Under the pieces are notes generated by a model. The model made no database searches and was not told the origin of the DNA. It was given only the letters and a program-made list of their open reading frames with translations. Source: DASSJT01 sp035691065 (lineage in GTDB: Bacteria; Actinomycetota; Actinomycetes; Actinomycetales; Dermatophilaceae). From it: DNA of 64,000 bases. Of this stretch, positions 48,141-56,872 are shown piece after piece. Position numbers and translations under genes: made by a program. The stretch is from assembly GCA_035691065.1 (NCBI GenBank), contig DASSJT010000087.1:62001-126000 (forward strand), in the 5' to 3' direction. Within the stretch, counting starts at the first letter, position 1. Each line of letters begins with the position of its first letter.

Positions 48141-48595
48141 CCGAGCCGCCCTCTCGAGTCTTCGATCGCCTTGGTCACGGCGTCCAAATCACGTACGGCG
48201 GCGCGCATGGCCACGGCGTCGTCACGGCGCACCGCGATCCGGGCGGCCGACAGGGCATCTTGCGCGTCACCGAGAGACTTCTCGACCGAGTCGCGGAGGC
48301 TGTCCTCCCCCGGAGTGGGTGGGTCCACACCGCCAAAGCTCGTCTCGATCCCACCCATAGCCTTCTCGCTGGCCGTCACCAGGGTGTCGGTGTAGGCGTT
48401 GGTCGCCCGGTCGGAAAGCCGCAGCCTGACGGCCAGCGCAGCCGAGGCGGTCTCGCTCGAAGCGGACTCCAAGGCGCTCTTGGCGTTCTGCTCGTACGCG
48501 CCGTGGTCCAGCGCGGGCGCACTGCAGCCAGCGACGGACAGGGCAGCAACCGCGGCGAGTGAGACCAGAAGACCCGCGTTGAGGCGGGCCGTCAT
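48137..48595 (-). CDS. Small helical lipoprotein
   Basis: The 152-residue lipoprotein has a signal sequence with lipobox V-A-G-C (Cys24). The mature part is almost all helical: AYEQNAKSALESASSETASAALAVRLRLSDRATNAYTDTLVTASEKAMGGI, then SLRDSVEKSLGDAQDALSAARIAVRRDDAVAMRAAVRDLDAVTKAIEDS. No named family. Its gene overlaps the Nramp-like gene (ATGA) and follows a 30-residue membrane-protein gene by 10 nt, so it is probably an extracytoplasmic partner of the transporter. Confidence 0.78.
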   Translation of the reverse strand: MTARLNAGLLVSLAAVAALSVAGCSAPALDHGAYEQNAKSALESASSETASAALAVRLRLSDRATNAYTDTLVTASEKAMGGIETSFGGVDPPTPGEDSLRDSVEKSLGDAQDALSAARIAVRRDDAVAMRAAVRDLDAVTKAIEDSRGRLG

Positions 48596-48605
48596 GAGTA
48601 GACCG

Positions 48606-48698
48606 TCACGGGCGTCCCCGGAGCACCAGAGCTGCCAGCGCTGCGACGAGACAGAGGAAGATGAGCCACGCCAAACCGAGTGCCAAGCCTTCGTCCAT
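48606..48698 (-). CDS. 30-residue single-helix membrane microprotein
   Basis: ATG at 48698 opens a 30-codon frame: MDEGLALG, a hydrophobic helix (LAWLIFLCLVAALAALVL), then RGRP and TGA. An AGG lies 7 nt before the ATG. It ends 10 nt before the lipoprotein start and heads the transporter operon. Acidic outside, hydrophobic, then basic inside fits a tiny membrane subunit like those of other transporters. It is too short for most gene finders. Confidence 0.55.
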   Translation of the reverse strand: MDEGLALGLAWLIFLCLVAALAALVLRGRP

Positions 48699-48841
48699 GA
48701 CCGACCTGCCTGTCTGCGGGAGTGCGCAACGTGCGGTCGACGCTAGCCTGCACTCTCGCCTGAGAGCAGTACCCGGCCCCGGTGTCGCAAAACGAGTTTG
48801 GCTGAGCCCTGCTCACTCCGGGCCGGTCACGCGCAGGCCAT

Positions 48842-49813
48842 TCACTCGTACAGCACGTACTCCGGGAGAGGCTTCAGGGCCAGCACCTGGGCCGGCGTCA
48901 TCAGCGCTCCGATCTTGGCGTCCTCCTGGAAGAACAGCTTGAAGCCAGGGTGCACGCCCTTCGGCAGCGCTGCCGTCAGGTTGCGCCACGTCTCTTCCTT
49001 CATGGCGCGGCTACCGATGCCGTCGACCGACTTCACCAGGGCGATTCCTTTGCGGGGCTTGATCGCGGCTTCCTGCCGGACGATGCGGGCGGCCAGCTGG
49101 TGGAACACGACCACCTTCTCCGGCAGGTCGTTACGGGCAACCAGAGCGGCCACCCACGCGGTCACGCCGTTCAGCTCAGGTCCCGTCGTGTGCCCGAACA
49201 CGCGCATCGGCACCTGGCCCGGACCCATGGCCCACTCCGGGTCGAGGGCCAGCCCGACATCTGGCTCACGCAGCCATTTCTCGTAGTGCTTGACCTCGTC
49301 CAGGAACTTCGCACGCCCCGGCTGGATCCCGAGCAGCAGGATGGCCCGGTGCCGTCGCGCCACGGTCAGGTACTCCTTGACCACCCGGTCGGGCTGCCGG
49401 TAGCGGTACTTCCCGTCCGCGCCCGGCGACCCCTGGACGACGGTCGCGATGAGCTCCATCACCGGCTGGACCCGGCGGTTACCGGCATACGGCTTGGCCC
49501 TGCGCTCGATCTCACGGACCCGCGCCTCCAGGCTTCCCACGCCGAGACGGCCCAGCGCGGGCGATGCGGGTGCGCCGGCAAAGCCCACGAGCCGGTATGC
49601 CGGGAAGACGGCTCTGCCGCCACGTGGCAGTTCGGGGGGTGGCGGGGGCGCGGTCGTGGTGCTCGTCGCGGTTGCCGGGGAATTCGGCGGTGGCAGGTGG
49701 CGCTGATCTGCCTTCGAGCTGCCACCGCAGGCCGCGCTCGCCAGCAGGCAGGTTGTCAGCACGGCGGCCACGGCCCAGCGCGCTGGCACGTAGGGCTCCG
49801 CGGCATGCCGCAT
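48842..49813 (-). CDS. Predicted lipoprotein of unknown function
   Basis: The 323-residue lipoprotein has lipobox S-A-A-C (Cys29), a Pro/Thr-rich linker (about 40-62) and one globular domain. The domain begins RAVFPAYRLVGFAGAPASPALGRLG and contains VQPVMELIATVVQGSPG, AILLLGIQPGRAKFLDEVKHYEKWLREPDVGLALDPEWAM, VVFHQLAARIV and HPGFKLFFQEDA. The strand-helix alternation suggests a TIM-barrel fold. The DPEWAM and FFQED acidic residues could be catalytic. I know similar actinobacterial lipoproteins but no function. GAGGAGG is 10 nt upstream of the ATG. Confidence 0.75.
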   Translation of the reverse strand: MRHAAEPYVPARWAVAAVLTTCLLASAACGGSSKADQRHLPPPNSPATATSTTTAPPPPPELPRGGRAVFPAYRLVGFAGAPASPALGRLGVGSLEARVREIERRAKPYAGNRRVQPVMELIATVVQGSPGADGKYRYRQPDRVVKEYLTVARRHRAILLLGIQPGRAKFLDEVKHYEKWLREPDVGLALDPEWAMGPGQVPMRVFGHTTGPELNGVTAWVAALVARNDLPEKVVVFHQLAARIVRQEAAIKPRKGIALVKSVDGIGSRAMKEETWRNLTAALPKGVHPGFKLFFQEDAKIGALMTPAQVLALKPLPEYVLYE

Positions 49814-50012
49814 GCGGATAAGGCCTCCTCGGCTCGGTGGCGTCGACGCCCGAGCCTAGAAAGCCTCGCTCCGAATTGCACGTCCGGTAGGGTGCACTTT
49901 CGCGATTCGGGACGATGCGGAGCACCTTCACGCACTGCAACGGCGCCCGGGAGGGGGGGCGTTTTCGGCGAAACGGCCGCGGGGCTCACGCGACGAGCGG
50001 ATCATCGGACCC

Positions 50013-50561
50013 ATGGCACACGCCGCAGCTGGGCCCCCGTCGACGGTGGCGCCGCTCGTCGCGATCGGCACCGGGGCGGTCGTCGCCCTCGCGCTCGGCA
50101 TCTACGCCAGCGCCCACACCCCCACCGGCCACGCGATCACCACCCTCGGCTTCTCGAGCATGATCGCCATGAAGGTCTGGCTGGCCATCGTCGCAGGAGT
50201 TCTGGCGCTGGGGCAGCTGGTGGGCGGTTTGTGGATGTACGGCCGACTGGGCCGACCGGCACCCGCCTGGGTGGGACCGGCCCATCGCAGCGCCGGCTTC
50301 CTCGCGGTGCTGGTGAGCCTGCCCGTGGCCTACCACTGCCTGTGGGCGCTCGGGTTCGGCACGGCGGATGCCCGGACCATCGCCCACTCGGTTCTCGGCT
50401 GCGTGTTCTACGGCGCGTTCGTCGTGAAGGTCTTCTCGGTGCACGGGCGCACCGAGCCGAAGTGGCTACTGCCGTCAGCCGCCGTGACCATGCTGGTCTC
50501 CTTGGCCATCGTGGTCTCGACCTCCGCGCTCTGGTACCTCACGGCGGTCGGCACCCCCTGA
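50013..50561 (+). CDS. DUF6529-family membrane protein
   Basis: The 182-residue protein has about five hydrophobic helices: 12-32, 47-68, 88-108, 120-140 and 153-175. Conserved His residues in AHRSAGFLAVLVSLPVAYHCLWALGFG and IAHSVLGCVFYGAFVVKVFSVH lie at helix ends, in a pattern like di-heme cytochrome b561 proteins. It matches the DUF6529 family as I recall it. A heme-binding electron carrier is a reasonable guess, not established. The 199-bp gap before it shows no other gene. Confidence 0.78.
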   Translation: MAHAAAGPPSTVAPLVAIGTGAVVALALGIYASAHTPTGHAITTLGFSSMIAMKVWLAIVAGVLALGQLVGGLWMYGRLGRPAPAWVGPAHRSAGFLAVLVSLPVAYHCLWALGFGTADARTIAHSVLGCVFYGAFVVKVFSVHGRTEPKWLLPSAAVTMLVSLAIVVSTSALWYLTAVGTP

Positions 50562-50603
50562 CAGGGCGCCGGCGCCGGGAGGAGCGGCGCGATGTGTCGG
50601 GTC

Positions 50604-50659
50604 AGGCGTGTCTGGTCAGGCATGTTTGGCCAGGCATGTTTGGTCAGGCGCGGCTGGTC
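50604..50659. repeat. 14-bp tandem repeat (4 copies) between convergent genes
   Basis: Unit aggcatgtttggtc, copies at 50604, 50618, 50632 and 50646, with few changes. The array fills the space between the DUF6529 gene and the 3' end of the bglC gene on the other strand. Confidence 0.88.
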
Positions 50660-50672
50660 GCCAGCTCGCTCG

Positions 50673-52238
50673 TCAGCGCGCACCAGGGTCGTGGCCCGGG
50701 TCAGCCAGTCTGCCGCCTGAGGCGATCACGCCGGCATACCACCTGGCACTGGCCTTGAGCCTCCGCTCCTGGGTCGCGTAGTCCACGTGCACGATCCCGA
50801 ACCGCTTGTCGAAGCCGTAGGCCCACTCGAAGTTGTCCAGTAGGGACCACACGTAGTAGCCGCGCACGTCGGCCCCGGCCTCGATGGCGTCGAGCACCGC
50901 GCTCAGGTGGCCGTGGAGGTATGCCGTTCGGTCGCCATCCAAGACCTCTCCGGCAGGAGTGGTCTGCTCCTCGAACGCGGCGCCGTTCTCGGTGACCACC
51001 GTGGTGATGCCGTAGTCGCGGTGGACCCGCGTGAGGACGTTCGTCAGACCCCTGGGATCGATGGGCCAGCCCATCGCCGTTCGAGGAAGCCCCGGCTGGC
51101 GGGGGAACTCCACACGGTCGGCGCCCGGCCAGGCGCTCGCGCCACCGCCGTGCCCGTCGGCCCGCTCCGGCTCGCCCGCTCCGCTGAAGGCCCGAACGAA
51201 GGTCGGCGCGTAGTAGTTGATCCCGAGGAAGTCAAGGGGAGCGCGGATCGCAGCGAGGTCCCCGTCGCGGACGAAGGCCCAGTCAGTCAGACCGCTCGTG
51301 TCGGCCACCACGTCGTGGGGGTAGAAGCCGCGCAGCAGCGGGTCGAGGAAGATCCGGTTGGCCAGGCCGTCGATGAGCCGTGCCGCCGCCGCGTCGTCGG
51401 CCGAGCCCGACACCGCACGCACGTCGGCCAGGTTGAGCGTGATCGACACCTGGCTGTCGGCGGGGAGCGCGTCGCGCAGCCCGGCCGCGGCCAGGCCATG
51501 CCCCAGCATGAGGTGGTGGTGGGCGGCAAGCGAGGCGGCCGGCTCGACCCGGCCGGGTGCATGCACGCCGGAGGCGTAGCCGAGGAAGGCAGAGCACCAC
51601 GGCTCGTTGAGCGTCGTCCACTGGCGGACCCTGTCACCGAGGGCCGCGGCCAGCAGACCGGCATAGTCCCGGAACCGGAGCGCCGTGTCGCGCAGCGGCC
51701 AGCCGCCGGCGTCCTCGAGCGGCTGGGGGAGGTCCCAGTGGTAGAGCGTCACCAGCGGCTCTATCCCAGCGCCGAGCAGCTCGTCGACAAGCCGTGAGTA
51801 GAAGTCGACTCCCCTCGGGTTGGTGGCGCCACTGCCATGCGGCTGGATCCGTGGCCAGGAGACCGAGAATCGATATCCGTGGAGCCCGAGGTGCCTCATC
51901 AGCTGCACGTCGTCGCGGTAGCGGTGGTAGTGATCGGCCGCCACGTCGCCCGTGTGCCCTCCGGCGACCCGTCCGGGAGTGTGGCTGAAGGTGTCCCAGA
52001 TCGAGCGCCCACGCCCGTCCGCCGTCGCCCCGCCCTCGATCTGGTAGGCCGCGGTGGCAGCTCCCCACCGGAAGCCGGGAGGGAAGGCCCGGCCATCGTC
52101 GGAGGCCACCGCCGTCGCGAGCACAGGCGAGGCCTGGGCCGCCGCCGTCCTCTCGGCAGCCGTCCCCGCTGCCGTAGTCTCCGGTGCCGTAGCCTCCGGT
52201 GCCGTAGCCTCCGCCGCCGCAGTGTCCCGGAGGGTCAT
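50673..52238 (-). CDS. bglC: GH1 beta-glucosidase of the cellobiose operon
   Basis: The 521-residue enzyme hydrolyses cellobiose and related beta-glucosides. GH1 signatures are present: FRWGAATAAYQIEGG near 57-70, acid/base Glu212 in TLNEPW and nucleophile Glu417 in VTENGA. The first 50 residues are an Ala/Thr/Glu-rich low-complexity extension encoded by short DNA repeats, not part of the fold. There is no signal peptide, so it acts in the cytoplasm on imported sugar. The ATG overlaps the stop of the permease gene cebG (ATGA), completing cebEFG-bglC. Confidence 0.93.
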   Translation of the reverse strand: MTLRDTAAAEATAPEATAPETTAAGTAAERTAAAQASPVLATAVASDDGRAFPPGFRWGAATAAYQIEGGATADGRGRSIWDTFSHTPGRVAGGHTGDVAADHYHRYRDDVQLMRHLGLHGYRFSVSWPRIQPHGSGATNPRGVDFYSRLVDELLGAGIEPLVTLYHWDLPQPLEDAGGWPLRDTALRFRDYAGLLAAALGDRVRQWTTLNEPWCSAFLGYASGVHAPGRVEPAASLAAHHHLMLGHGLAAAGLRDALPADSQVSITLNLADVRAVSGSADDAAAARLIDGLANRIFLDPLLRGFYPHDVVADTSGLTDWAFVRDGDLAAIRAPLDFLGINYYAPTFVRAFSGAGEPERADGHGGGASAWPGADRVEFPRQPGLPRTAMGWPIDPRGLTNVLTRVHRDYGITTVVTENGAAFEEQTTPAGEVLDGDRTAYLHGHLSAVLDAIEAGADVRGYYVWSLLDNFEWAYGFDKRFGIVHVDYATQERRLKASARWYAGVIASGGRLADPGHDPGAR

Positions 52239-53119
52239 CCCTTCACCGCTCCCTGCATGATGCCTCCTACGATGTGCTTCCCGAGGATGGCGAACACGAC
52301 CAGAACGGGGACCGTGCCGACGAGCGTGCCCGCCATGATCACCGACTGGTCGGGGACATAGCCTCCGCCAAGGTTGTTCAGCGCCACCTGCACTGTGGGG
52401 TTGTCGCTTGTGAGCGCGATGATCGGCCAGAAGAAGTCGTTCCAGGCCGTGAGGAAGGTCAGCATGCCCAGCACCGCCATGGCCGGGCGCGCGATGGGCA
52501 GCACGATGGCGGTGAAGATCCGCCAGGTGCCGGCGCCGTCGACCCAGGCCGCTTCGAGCAACTCGTCGGGCATCGCCTCCGACAGGAACTGCCGCATGAA
52601 GAACACCCCGAACGCGCTCACCAGCGTGGGCAGGATGACCGCCTGGAGGTGGTTCACCCAGTGCAGCTTCGCGATCAGCATGAACAGCGGAATCACGCCC
52701 AGCTGGGACGGGATCATCATCGTGCCGATCGTGATGCCCAAAAGGACCCGGTTCCCCCGGAACCGCAGCTTGGCGAAGGCGAAGCCGGCCATCGTGCACA
52801 TGAACACGGTGCCCAGCGCGATCGAGCCGGACACGATGAGCGAGTTGCGCAGCGCCTTGACCATGTCGACCGTCTCCATGGCGTGCCCGATGTTGTCGAA
52901 CAGGCTGTTACCGGGAACGAACGGCGGTGGGGTGCTTGCGATCTCCGCGTTGTTGCGCGACGCCGCCACCAGAGTCCAGTACAGGGGCACCACCGAGAGC
53001 AGCGCGACCACTGACAGCACGGCATACGTCCAGGGGCCAGCCGCCAGCTGGCGCCCGGCACCCTTGGTGCCCCGTGCGGCACCCGGCCTGGCCCGGCGAA
53101 TGAGGGGGAATGCCGTCAT
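52235..53119 (-). CDS. cebG: Carbohydrate ABC transporter permease (MalG-type)
   Basis: The 294-residue permease has six transmembrane helices. The ABC-interaction EAA loop is DELLEAAWVDGAGTWRIFTAIVLPIARPAMAVLG near residue 200. The final helix region ends GKHIVGGIMQGAVKG, typical of CUT1 permeases of the MalG/CebG kind. It overlaps cebF and bglC by 4 bp on either side. No ATPase gene is nearby; in Streptomyces the shared MsiK ATPase serves Ceb, and a distant homologue may do so here. Confidence 0.93.
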   Translation of the reverse strand: MTAFPLIRRARPGAARGTKGAGRQLAAGPWTYAVLSVVALLSVVPLYWTLVAASRNNAEIASTPPPFVPGNSLFDNIGHAMETVDMVKALRNSLIVSGSIALGTVFMCTMAGFAFAKLRFRGNRVLLGITIGTMMIPSQLGVIPLFMLIAKLHWVNHLQAVILPTLVSAFGVFFMRQFLSEAMPDELLEAAWVDGAGTWRIFTAIVLPIARPAMAVLGMLTFLTAWNDFFWPIIALTSDNPTVQVALNNLGGGYVPDQSVIMAGTLVGTVPVLVVFAILGKHIVGGIMQGAVKG

Positions 53120-54135
53120 GCCGACACCGCCTTCCGTCGCGACCCGGTCTGGGCAGGGTCGTCCGAGCCGGGGGGGTCGGAAGATGGGGGTCGGGGAGCC
53201 GGGCGCCGGGGTGCCGCGGCACTGGGTCCCGGATGGGTGTGGTGTCGGCGCCCCATGGCCAGACGGGCGTTGACGAGCACCGCCATGACGATGATGAGGA
53301 ACATGGTCCACGCGGTAGCCGAGGCCCGGCCGAGCTGGCCGTTGAACCAACCCTGGTCGTAGAGCAGGAGGCCGAGGGTCTGGTACTGGCGGTCGGCGCC
53401 TCCGAGGTGGCCGCTGATGCCGCCGAAGAGGAGGGGCTCTCCGAAGAGCTGGGTGGCGCCGATCGTCGACACGACCACGGTGAAGAGGATCGTGGGGCGC
53501 AGCGCCGGGATGGTCACGTGGCGGAACTGCTGCCAACGAGTGGCACCGTCCATGGCCGCAGCCTCGTAGAGGTCGCTCGGAATGGTCTGCATGCCGGCCA
53601 GGTAGATCAGGGCGTTGTAGCCCGTCCAGCGCCAGGTGACGATGGTCGAGATCGCCAGTTGGGAGGTCCAGCGTCCGCTCTCCCATGAGATGTGGTCGAC
53701 GCCGACCAGTCCGAGCACCCAGTTGACCAGGCCGTAGTCGCGGCCGAACAGCTGCGCGAAGACCAGTGTGGCGGCGGCGACCGAGGTGGCGTAGGGCATG
53801 AGCATCGTGACCCGCCAGAAAGTGGTGCCGCGCAGCCGGTAGTTGAGCAGGTGGGCGAGGCCGAGCGCCATCATGAGCTGTGGGACGGTCGAGATGATCC
53901 CGAGGGTGAAGGTGTTCTTGAGGGCGTTCCAGAAGAAGTCGCTGGTGAGCAGGAAGTGGTAGTTGCCGAGGCCGACCCACTCCTGGTGCTCCGGTCGAGA
54001 GAGCTCGACGCGGTGGAGGGACACCCACGCCGTGTAGAGGAGCGGGTAGAGCCCGAACGCGGCGAAGACGAGGAAGAACGGGGACACCAGCGCGTAAGCC
54101 GCGCTGGTGCCCCGTCCGCGTTTTGCCGAAGCCAT
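53116..54135 (-). CDS. cebF: Carbohydrate ABC transporter permease (MalF-type)
   Basis: The 339-residue permease has six helices. The N-terminal YALVSPFFLVFAAFGLYPLLYTAWVSLHRVEL is typical of CUT1 MalF-type subunits, and the EAA loop is SDLYEAAAMDGATRWQQFRHVTIPALRPTI near residue 190. The C-terminal 50 residues are a Pro/Arg-rich cytoplasmic tail. It forms the membrane channel with cebG and receives sugar from the cebE lipoprotein. Confidence 0.93.
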   Translation of the reverse strand: MASAKRGRGTSAAYALVSPFFLVFAAFGLYPLLYTAWVSLHRVELSRPEHQEWVGLGNYHFLLTSDFFWNALKNTFTLGIISTVPQLMMALGLAHLLNYRLRGTTFWRVTMLMPYATSVAAATLVFAQLFGRDYGLVNWVLGLVGVDHISWESGRWTSQLAISTIVTWRWTGYNALIYLAGMQTIPSDLYEAAAMDGATRWQQFRHVTIPALRPTILFTVVVSTIGATQLFGEPLLFGGISGHLGGADRQYQTLGLLLYDQGWFNGQLGRASATAWTMFLIIVMAVLVNARLAMGRRHHTHPGPSAAAPRRPAPRPPSSDPPGSDDPAQTGSRRKAVSA

Positions 54136-54159
54136 GAGGAGAGGCTCGATCCTGCCCGG

Positions 54160-55476
54160 CTAGCCGAGGTCGTTCTTGATGTTCTTCAGCGTGGTCTGCC
54201 AGGCCTGGTCGCCGCTCTTGCCCTGCTGTTCGACCAGCACGATGCCATTGGTCACCTGGTTGGCGATGGCGCCGGCCTTGGGGCCGACCGGGGCCACGGG
54301 CAGTCCCTCGGCCGCGGCGTCGAAGATCTTGCCGATCGGGGCGTTGCTGAAGTACGTGTCCGTGGCGTTGGCGACGGCCGGGTCCTTGGCGGCCGTCGAG
54401 GACGACGGGAAGTGCTGACCCTTGGTCCACATGGTGACCTGCTGCTCAGGGGCGGTGAGCCACTTGACCAGCTCGTAGGCCTCCTTCTGGTGTTTGCCGG
54501 CCTTCGGGATGCCCAGGTAGCTGCCGCCCCAGTTCCCCGACCCGCCGGGCAGCTGGGCGACGTCCCACTTGCCCGAGCCGCCGTCGCCGGCCTGGCCCTT
54601 GATGTAGCCGATCATCCACGCCGGGCAGGCGACCGTGGCGAATGCCCCGTTGGAGAAGCCCTGGTTCCACGCCGGGTCGAACTGCTTCAGCTTGGCCGTG
54701 ATGCCGGCGCTCGCCGCGCTCATCGCCAGGTCCCATGACTGCTTCACGGCCGGGTTGGTCTCGTAGATCAGTCCACCGTTGGCGTCGTAGTACTGCTGGG
54801 CGTTCTGGCCGATCGACGCGCTGTAGATCGAACCGGCGCTGTCGATGAAGGCCGACTTCTTCGGCGCCTTGGCCATGTACTTCTTGCCGACGTCGATGAA
54901 GCCCTGCCAGGTGGCCCACTCCTTGGCCAGCTCCTCCCGGTCCGTGGACAGACCAGCCTGCTTGAACAGGTCGGAGCGGAAGCAGATGGCCTGCGGGCCG
55001 ATGTCAGTGCCGAGGCCGAGCGTCTTGCCGTCCTTGGTCGTCGCGGTGTCCCACTTCCAGTCGAAGAAGGTCGACTTGAGGGCGGCGGCTCCGAGGGTGT
55101 TGAGGTCGACCCACTTGTCGGCCTGGTTTGCGACGACGTCGGCGATCCGCCCAACCTCGATGGCCTGCACGTCGGCGAGCCCGCTTCCGGCGGCGAGCCG
55201 GGTCTGGAGCGCCTGGTAGTAGGTCTGCTCCTGTTCGACGCTCTGCTCCTTGACGGTGATGTTGGGGTGCAGCTTCATGTACTCGTCGTAGAGGCCCGCC
55301 TCCTTGAACCCGAAGGTGCCGAAGGCGCCCACGGTCAGCGTGATCTTCTCGTCCGCGGCTGAAGTCTTACTGGTGTCCGACGAGTCGCTGGCGCACGCGG
55401 TGAGCCCCAGCAGTCCCGCCGCGACCACGCTCGCCAGGACGGTCCGCCTGGCCCCGATGGTGCGGCTGATCTTCAT
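54160..55476 (-). CDS. cebE: Sugar-binding lipoprotein of the cellobiose ABC transporter
   Basis: The 438-residue solute-binding protein has lipobox L-T-A-C (Cys28) and a family 1 fold: TLTVGAFGTFGFKEAGLYDEYMKLHPNITVKEQSVEQEQTYYQALQTRLAAGSGLADVQAIE. The late signature GGSYLGIPKAGKHQKEAYELVKWLTAPE is near 330. GAGGAGG lies upstream of the ATG. An exact CebR box lies 32 bp before the start codon, so expression should be released by cellobiose or cellotriose. First gene of cebEFG-bglC. Confidence 0.93.
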   Translation of the reverse strand: MKISRTIGARRTVLASVVAAGLLGLTACASDSSDTSKTSAADEKITLTVGAFGTFGFKEAGLYDEYMKLHPNITVKEQSVEQEQTYYQALQTRLAAGSGLADVQAIEVGRIADVVANQADKWVDLNTLGAAALKSTFFDWKWDTATTKDGKTLGLGTDIGPQAICFRSDLFKQAGLSTDREELAKEWATWQGFIDVGKKYMAKAPKKSAFIDSAGSIYSASIGQNAQQYYDANGGLIYETNPAVKQSWDLAMSAASAGITAKLKQFDPAWNQGFSNGAFATVACPAWMIGYIKGQAGDGGSGKWDVAQLPGGSGNWGGSYLGIPKAGKHQKEAYELVKWLTAPEQQVTMWTKGQHFPSSSTAAKDPAVANATDTYFSNAPIGKIFDAAAEGLPVAPVGPKAGAIANQVTNGIVLVEQQGKSGDQAWQTTLKNIKNDLG

Positions 55477-55507
55477 TGATCCTCCTCTTCCGTTGGCTGT
55501 GGGAGCG

Positions 55508-55525
55508 TGTGGGAGCGCTCCCACA
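55508..55525. promoter_or_regulatory. CebR operator (exact box) upstream of cebE
   Basis: TGTGGGAGCGCTCCCACA is an 18-bp perfect palindrome whose core TGGGAGCGCTCCCA (55510-55523) equals the CebR box known from Streptomyces. An extra half site GTGGGAGCG lies just before it at 55499-55507. Confidence 0.93.
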
Positions 55526-55565
55526 ACGCGCCTAGGATGACGTGACTGAGGTGGCCTGTCAAGAG

Positions 55566-56603
55566 TCAGGCCGAGGTGCGGATGACGAGCTCGGTCGGAA
55601 GGACGATCGATCGAGTGATGGGACGTCCCTCGAGCTTGTCCAGGAGCATCCGCGCCATGGTTCGACCCATCGCCTCCATCGGCTGGGCAACCGTGGTCAG
55701 AGGCGGATGTGAGACCGCCGCGACGGGCACGTCGTCGTAGCCCACGACCGCCACGTCCTCAGGCACGCGCCGTCCAGCTCGTTGCAGGACCTGCGTCGCC
55801 GCCGCCGCCATGAGGTCGTTCGCTGCGAAGACGCCGTCGAGGTCGGGGACCTTATCGAGCAGGTGGCGCATGGCCGCGGCCCCGCCGGCAGCCGAGAAGT
55901 CGCCGTGGACGGCATACGACTCAGGCCGTTTGTGCCCAGCGGCGGCGAGCTCCAGGTCGAAGCCCTCCAGGCGGTCACGACTCGCGGCCATGTCGTCAGG
56001 GCCGGCAATCGTGACGATCCGCTGGCAGCCGCGCTTGATCAGATGCTTTGCGGCCAGGCGTCCGCCACCGAAGTTGTCCGCATCAACGTATGCCGTGTGG
56101 CCGTCGTCTGGGAGAGGACGACCGACGAGGACGACAGGTATGCCGGCCTGCTGCAGCTTGTGGGGCATCGGGTCGTTCTCGTGGAGGGAGATCAGGACCA
56201 CGCCGTCGACGTGCCCGGCGGAGGCGAAGTTGAGGAACTGCTTGCGCTCGACCTCGTCGCCCGTGACGACGAAGATCAGCTGGAGTCCGGCTCGGGAGAT
56301 CTCGGTGTGGGCACCCCGCAGCACCGACCCGAAGAATGGGTCTGAGAAGAATCGGTCCTCCGGCTCGGAGACCACGAAGGCGACCGAGTCGGTGCGGCGG
56401 GTGACGAGGGAGCGAGCGGCTCGGTTGGGCAGGTAGCCGAGCTCGGCCGAGGCGCGCAGCACGGCCTCGCGGGCGGCGGGGCTCACATTGGTTGCGCCGG
56501 TCAGCACCCGGCTGGCGGTCGAGCGCGAGACGCCTGCGCGCTGCGCCACGACCTCCAGGGTGGGGACAGCCGCGCTGGCGGCGGTACGCAACTTCGCTGC
56601 CAT
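55566..56603 (-). CDS. cebR: LacI-family repressor of the cellobiose operon
   Basis: The 345-residue repressor has the LacI helix-turn-helix PTLEVVAQRAGVSRSTASRVLTGATNVSPAAREAVLRASAELGYLPNRAARSLVTRRT, followed by a periplasmic-binding-like effector domain (VAFVVSEPEDRFFSDPFFGSVLRG to the end). ATG 56603 follows GAGGAGG. A near-consensus CebR box at 56650 in its own promoter implies autoregulation. The adjacent cebEFG-bglC operon with an exact box makes CebR function very likely; cellobiose should be the inducer. Confidence 0.93.
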   Translation of the reverse strand: MAAKLRTAASAAVPTLEVVAQRAGVSRSTASRVLTGATNVSPAAREAVLRASAELGYLPNRAARSLVTRRTDSVAFVVSEPEDRFFSDPFFGSVLRGAHTEISRAGLQLIFVVTGDEVERKQFLNFASAGHVDGVVLISLHENDPMPHKLQQAGIPVVLVGRPLPDDGHTAYVDADNFGGGRLAAKHLIKRGCQRIVTIAGPDDMAASRDRLEGFDLELAAAGHKRPESYAVHGDFSAAGGAAAMRHLLDKVPDLDGVFAANDLMAAAATQVLQRAGRRVPEDVAVVGYDDVPVAAVSHPPLTTVAQPMEAMGRTMARMLLDKLEGRPITRSIVLPTELVIRTSA

Positions 56604-56649
56604 GCTGCCTCCTCGCGGTCGGTCCGCAGGGAGAGTGTATGCATATGTC

Positions 56650-56665
56650 GTGGGTACGCTCCCAC
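56650..56665. promoter_or_regulatory. Second CebR-type operator in the cebR promoter
   Basis: GTGGGTACGCTCCCAC differs from the exact box at two central bases (TA for AG). It lies 47 bp upstream of the cebR ATG. Confidence 0.75.
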
Positions 56666-56750
56666 AAAGACTGCTCATCGGGCGTTGAGGTCGTCCCGTC
56701 TTCACCCGACAAACAGACGCCTCACCCGAGTTCCCACCTCCGGCTGAGGG

Positions 56751-56779
56751 CACCTTTATCGGGCGACCCGATAAAGGTG
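56751..56779. terminator. AT-richer perfect hairpin upstream of cebR
   Basis: CACCTTTATCGGG (56751-56763) pairs perfectly with CCCGATAAAGGTG (56767-56779) around a 3-nt loop. It lies downstream of the tRNA-Asp terminator on the minus strand. It may be a second terminator or a protein site. No T-tract is present. Confidence 0.6.
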
Positions 56780-56841
56780 AGCAGCCTGGTGTGCGGGGCG
56801 GTGCGGGGCGGCGCGGCGGCGGCGCGGCGGGCGAAACGCAC

Positions 56842-56869
56842 GAGCGCCCGGACCGACTGGTCCGGGCGC
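56842..56869 (-). terminator. Hairpin terminator after tRNA-Asp
   Basis: AGCGCCCGGACC (56842-56853) pairs perfectly with GGTCCGGGCGCT (56858-56869), loop GACT. It starts 3 bp past the tRNA-Asp 3' end. Confidence 0.85.
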
Positions 56870-56872
56870 TGT

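Noticed and set aside
48699..48841. Metal riboswitch before the Nramp-like operon
   Set aside because: Only a short CTCTC-AGGC-GAGAG hairpin is visible; no yybP-ykoY or M-box core could be recognised.
15361..56657. Shared 14-mer TATGTCGTGGGTAC near 15361 and 56644
   Set aside because: In a 64-kb window several 14-mers are expected to recur by chance, and the flanks do not match.
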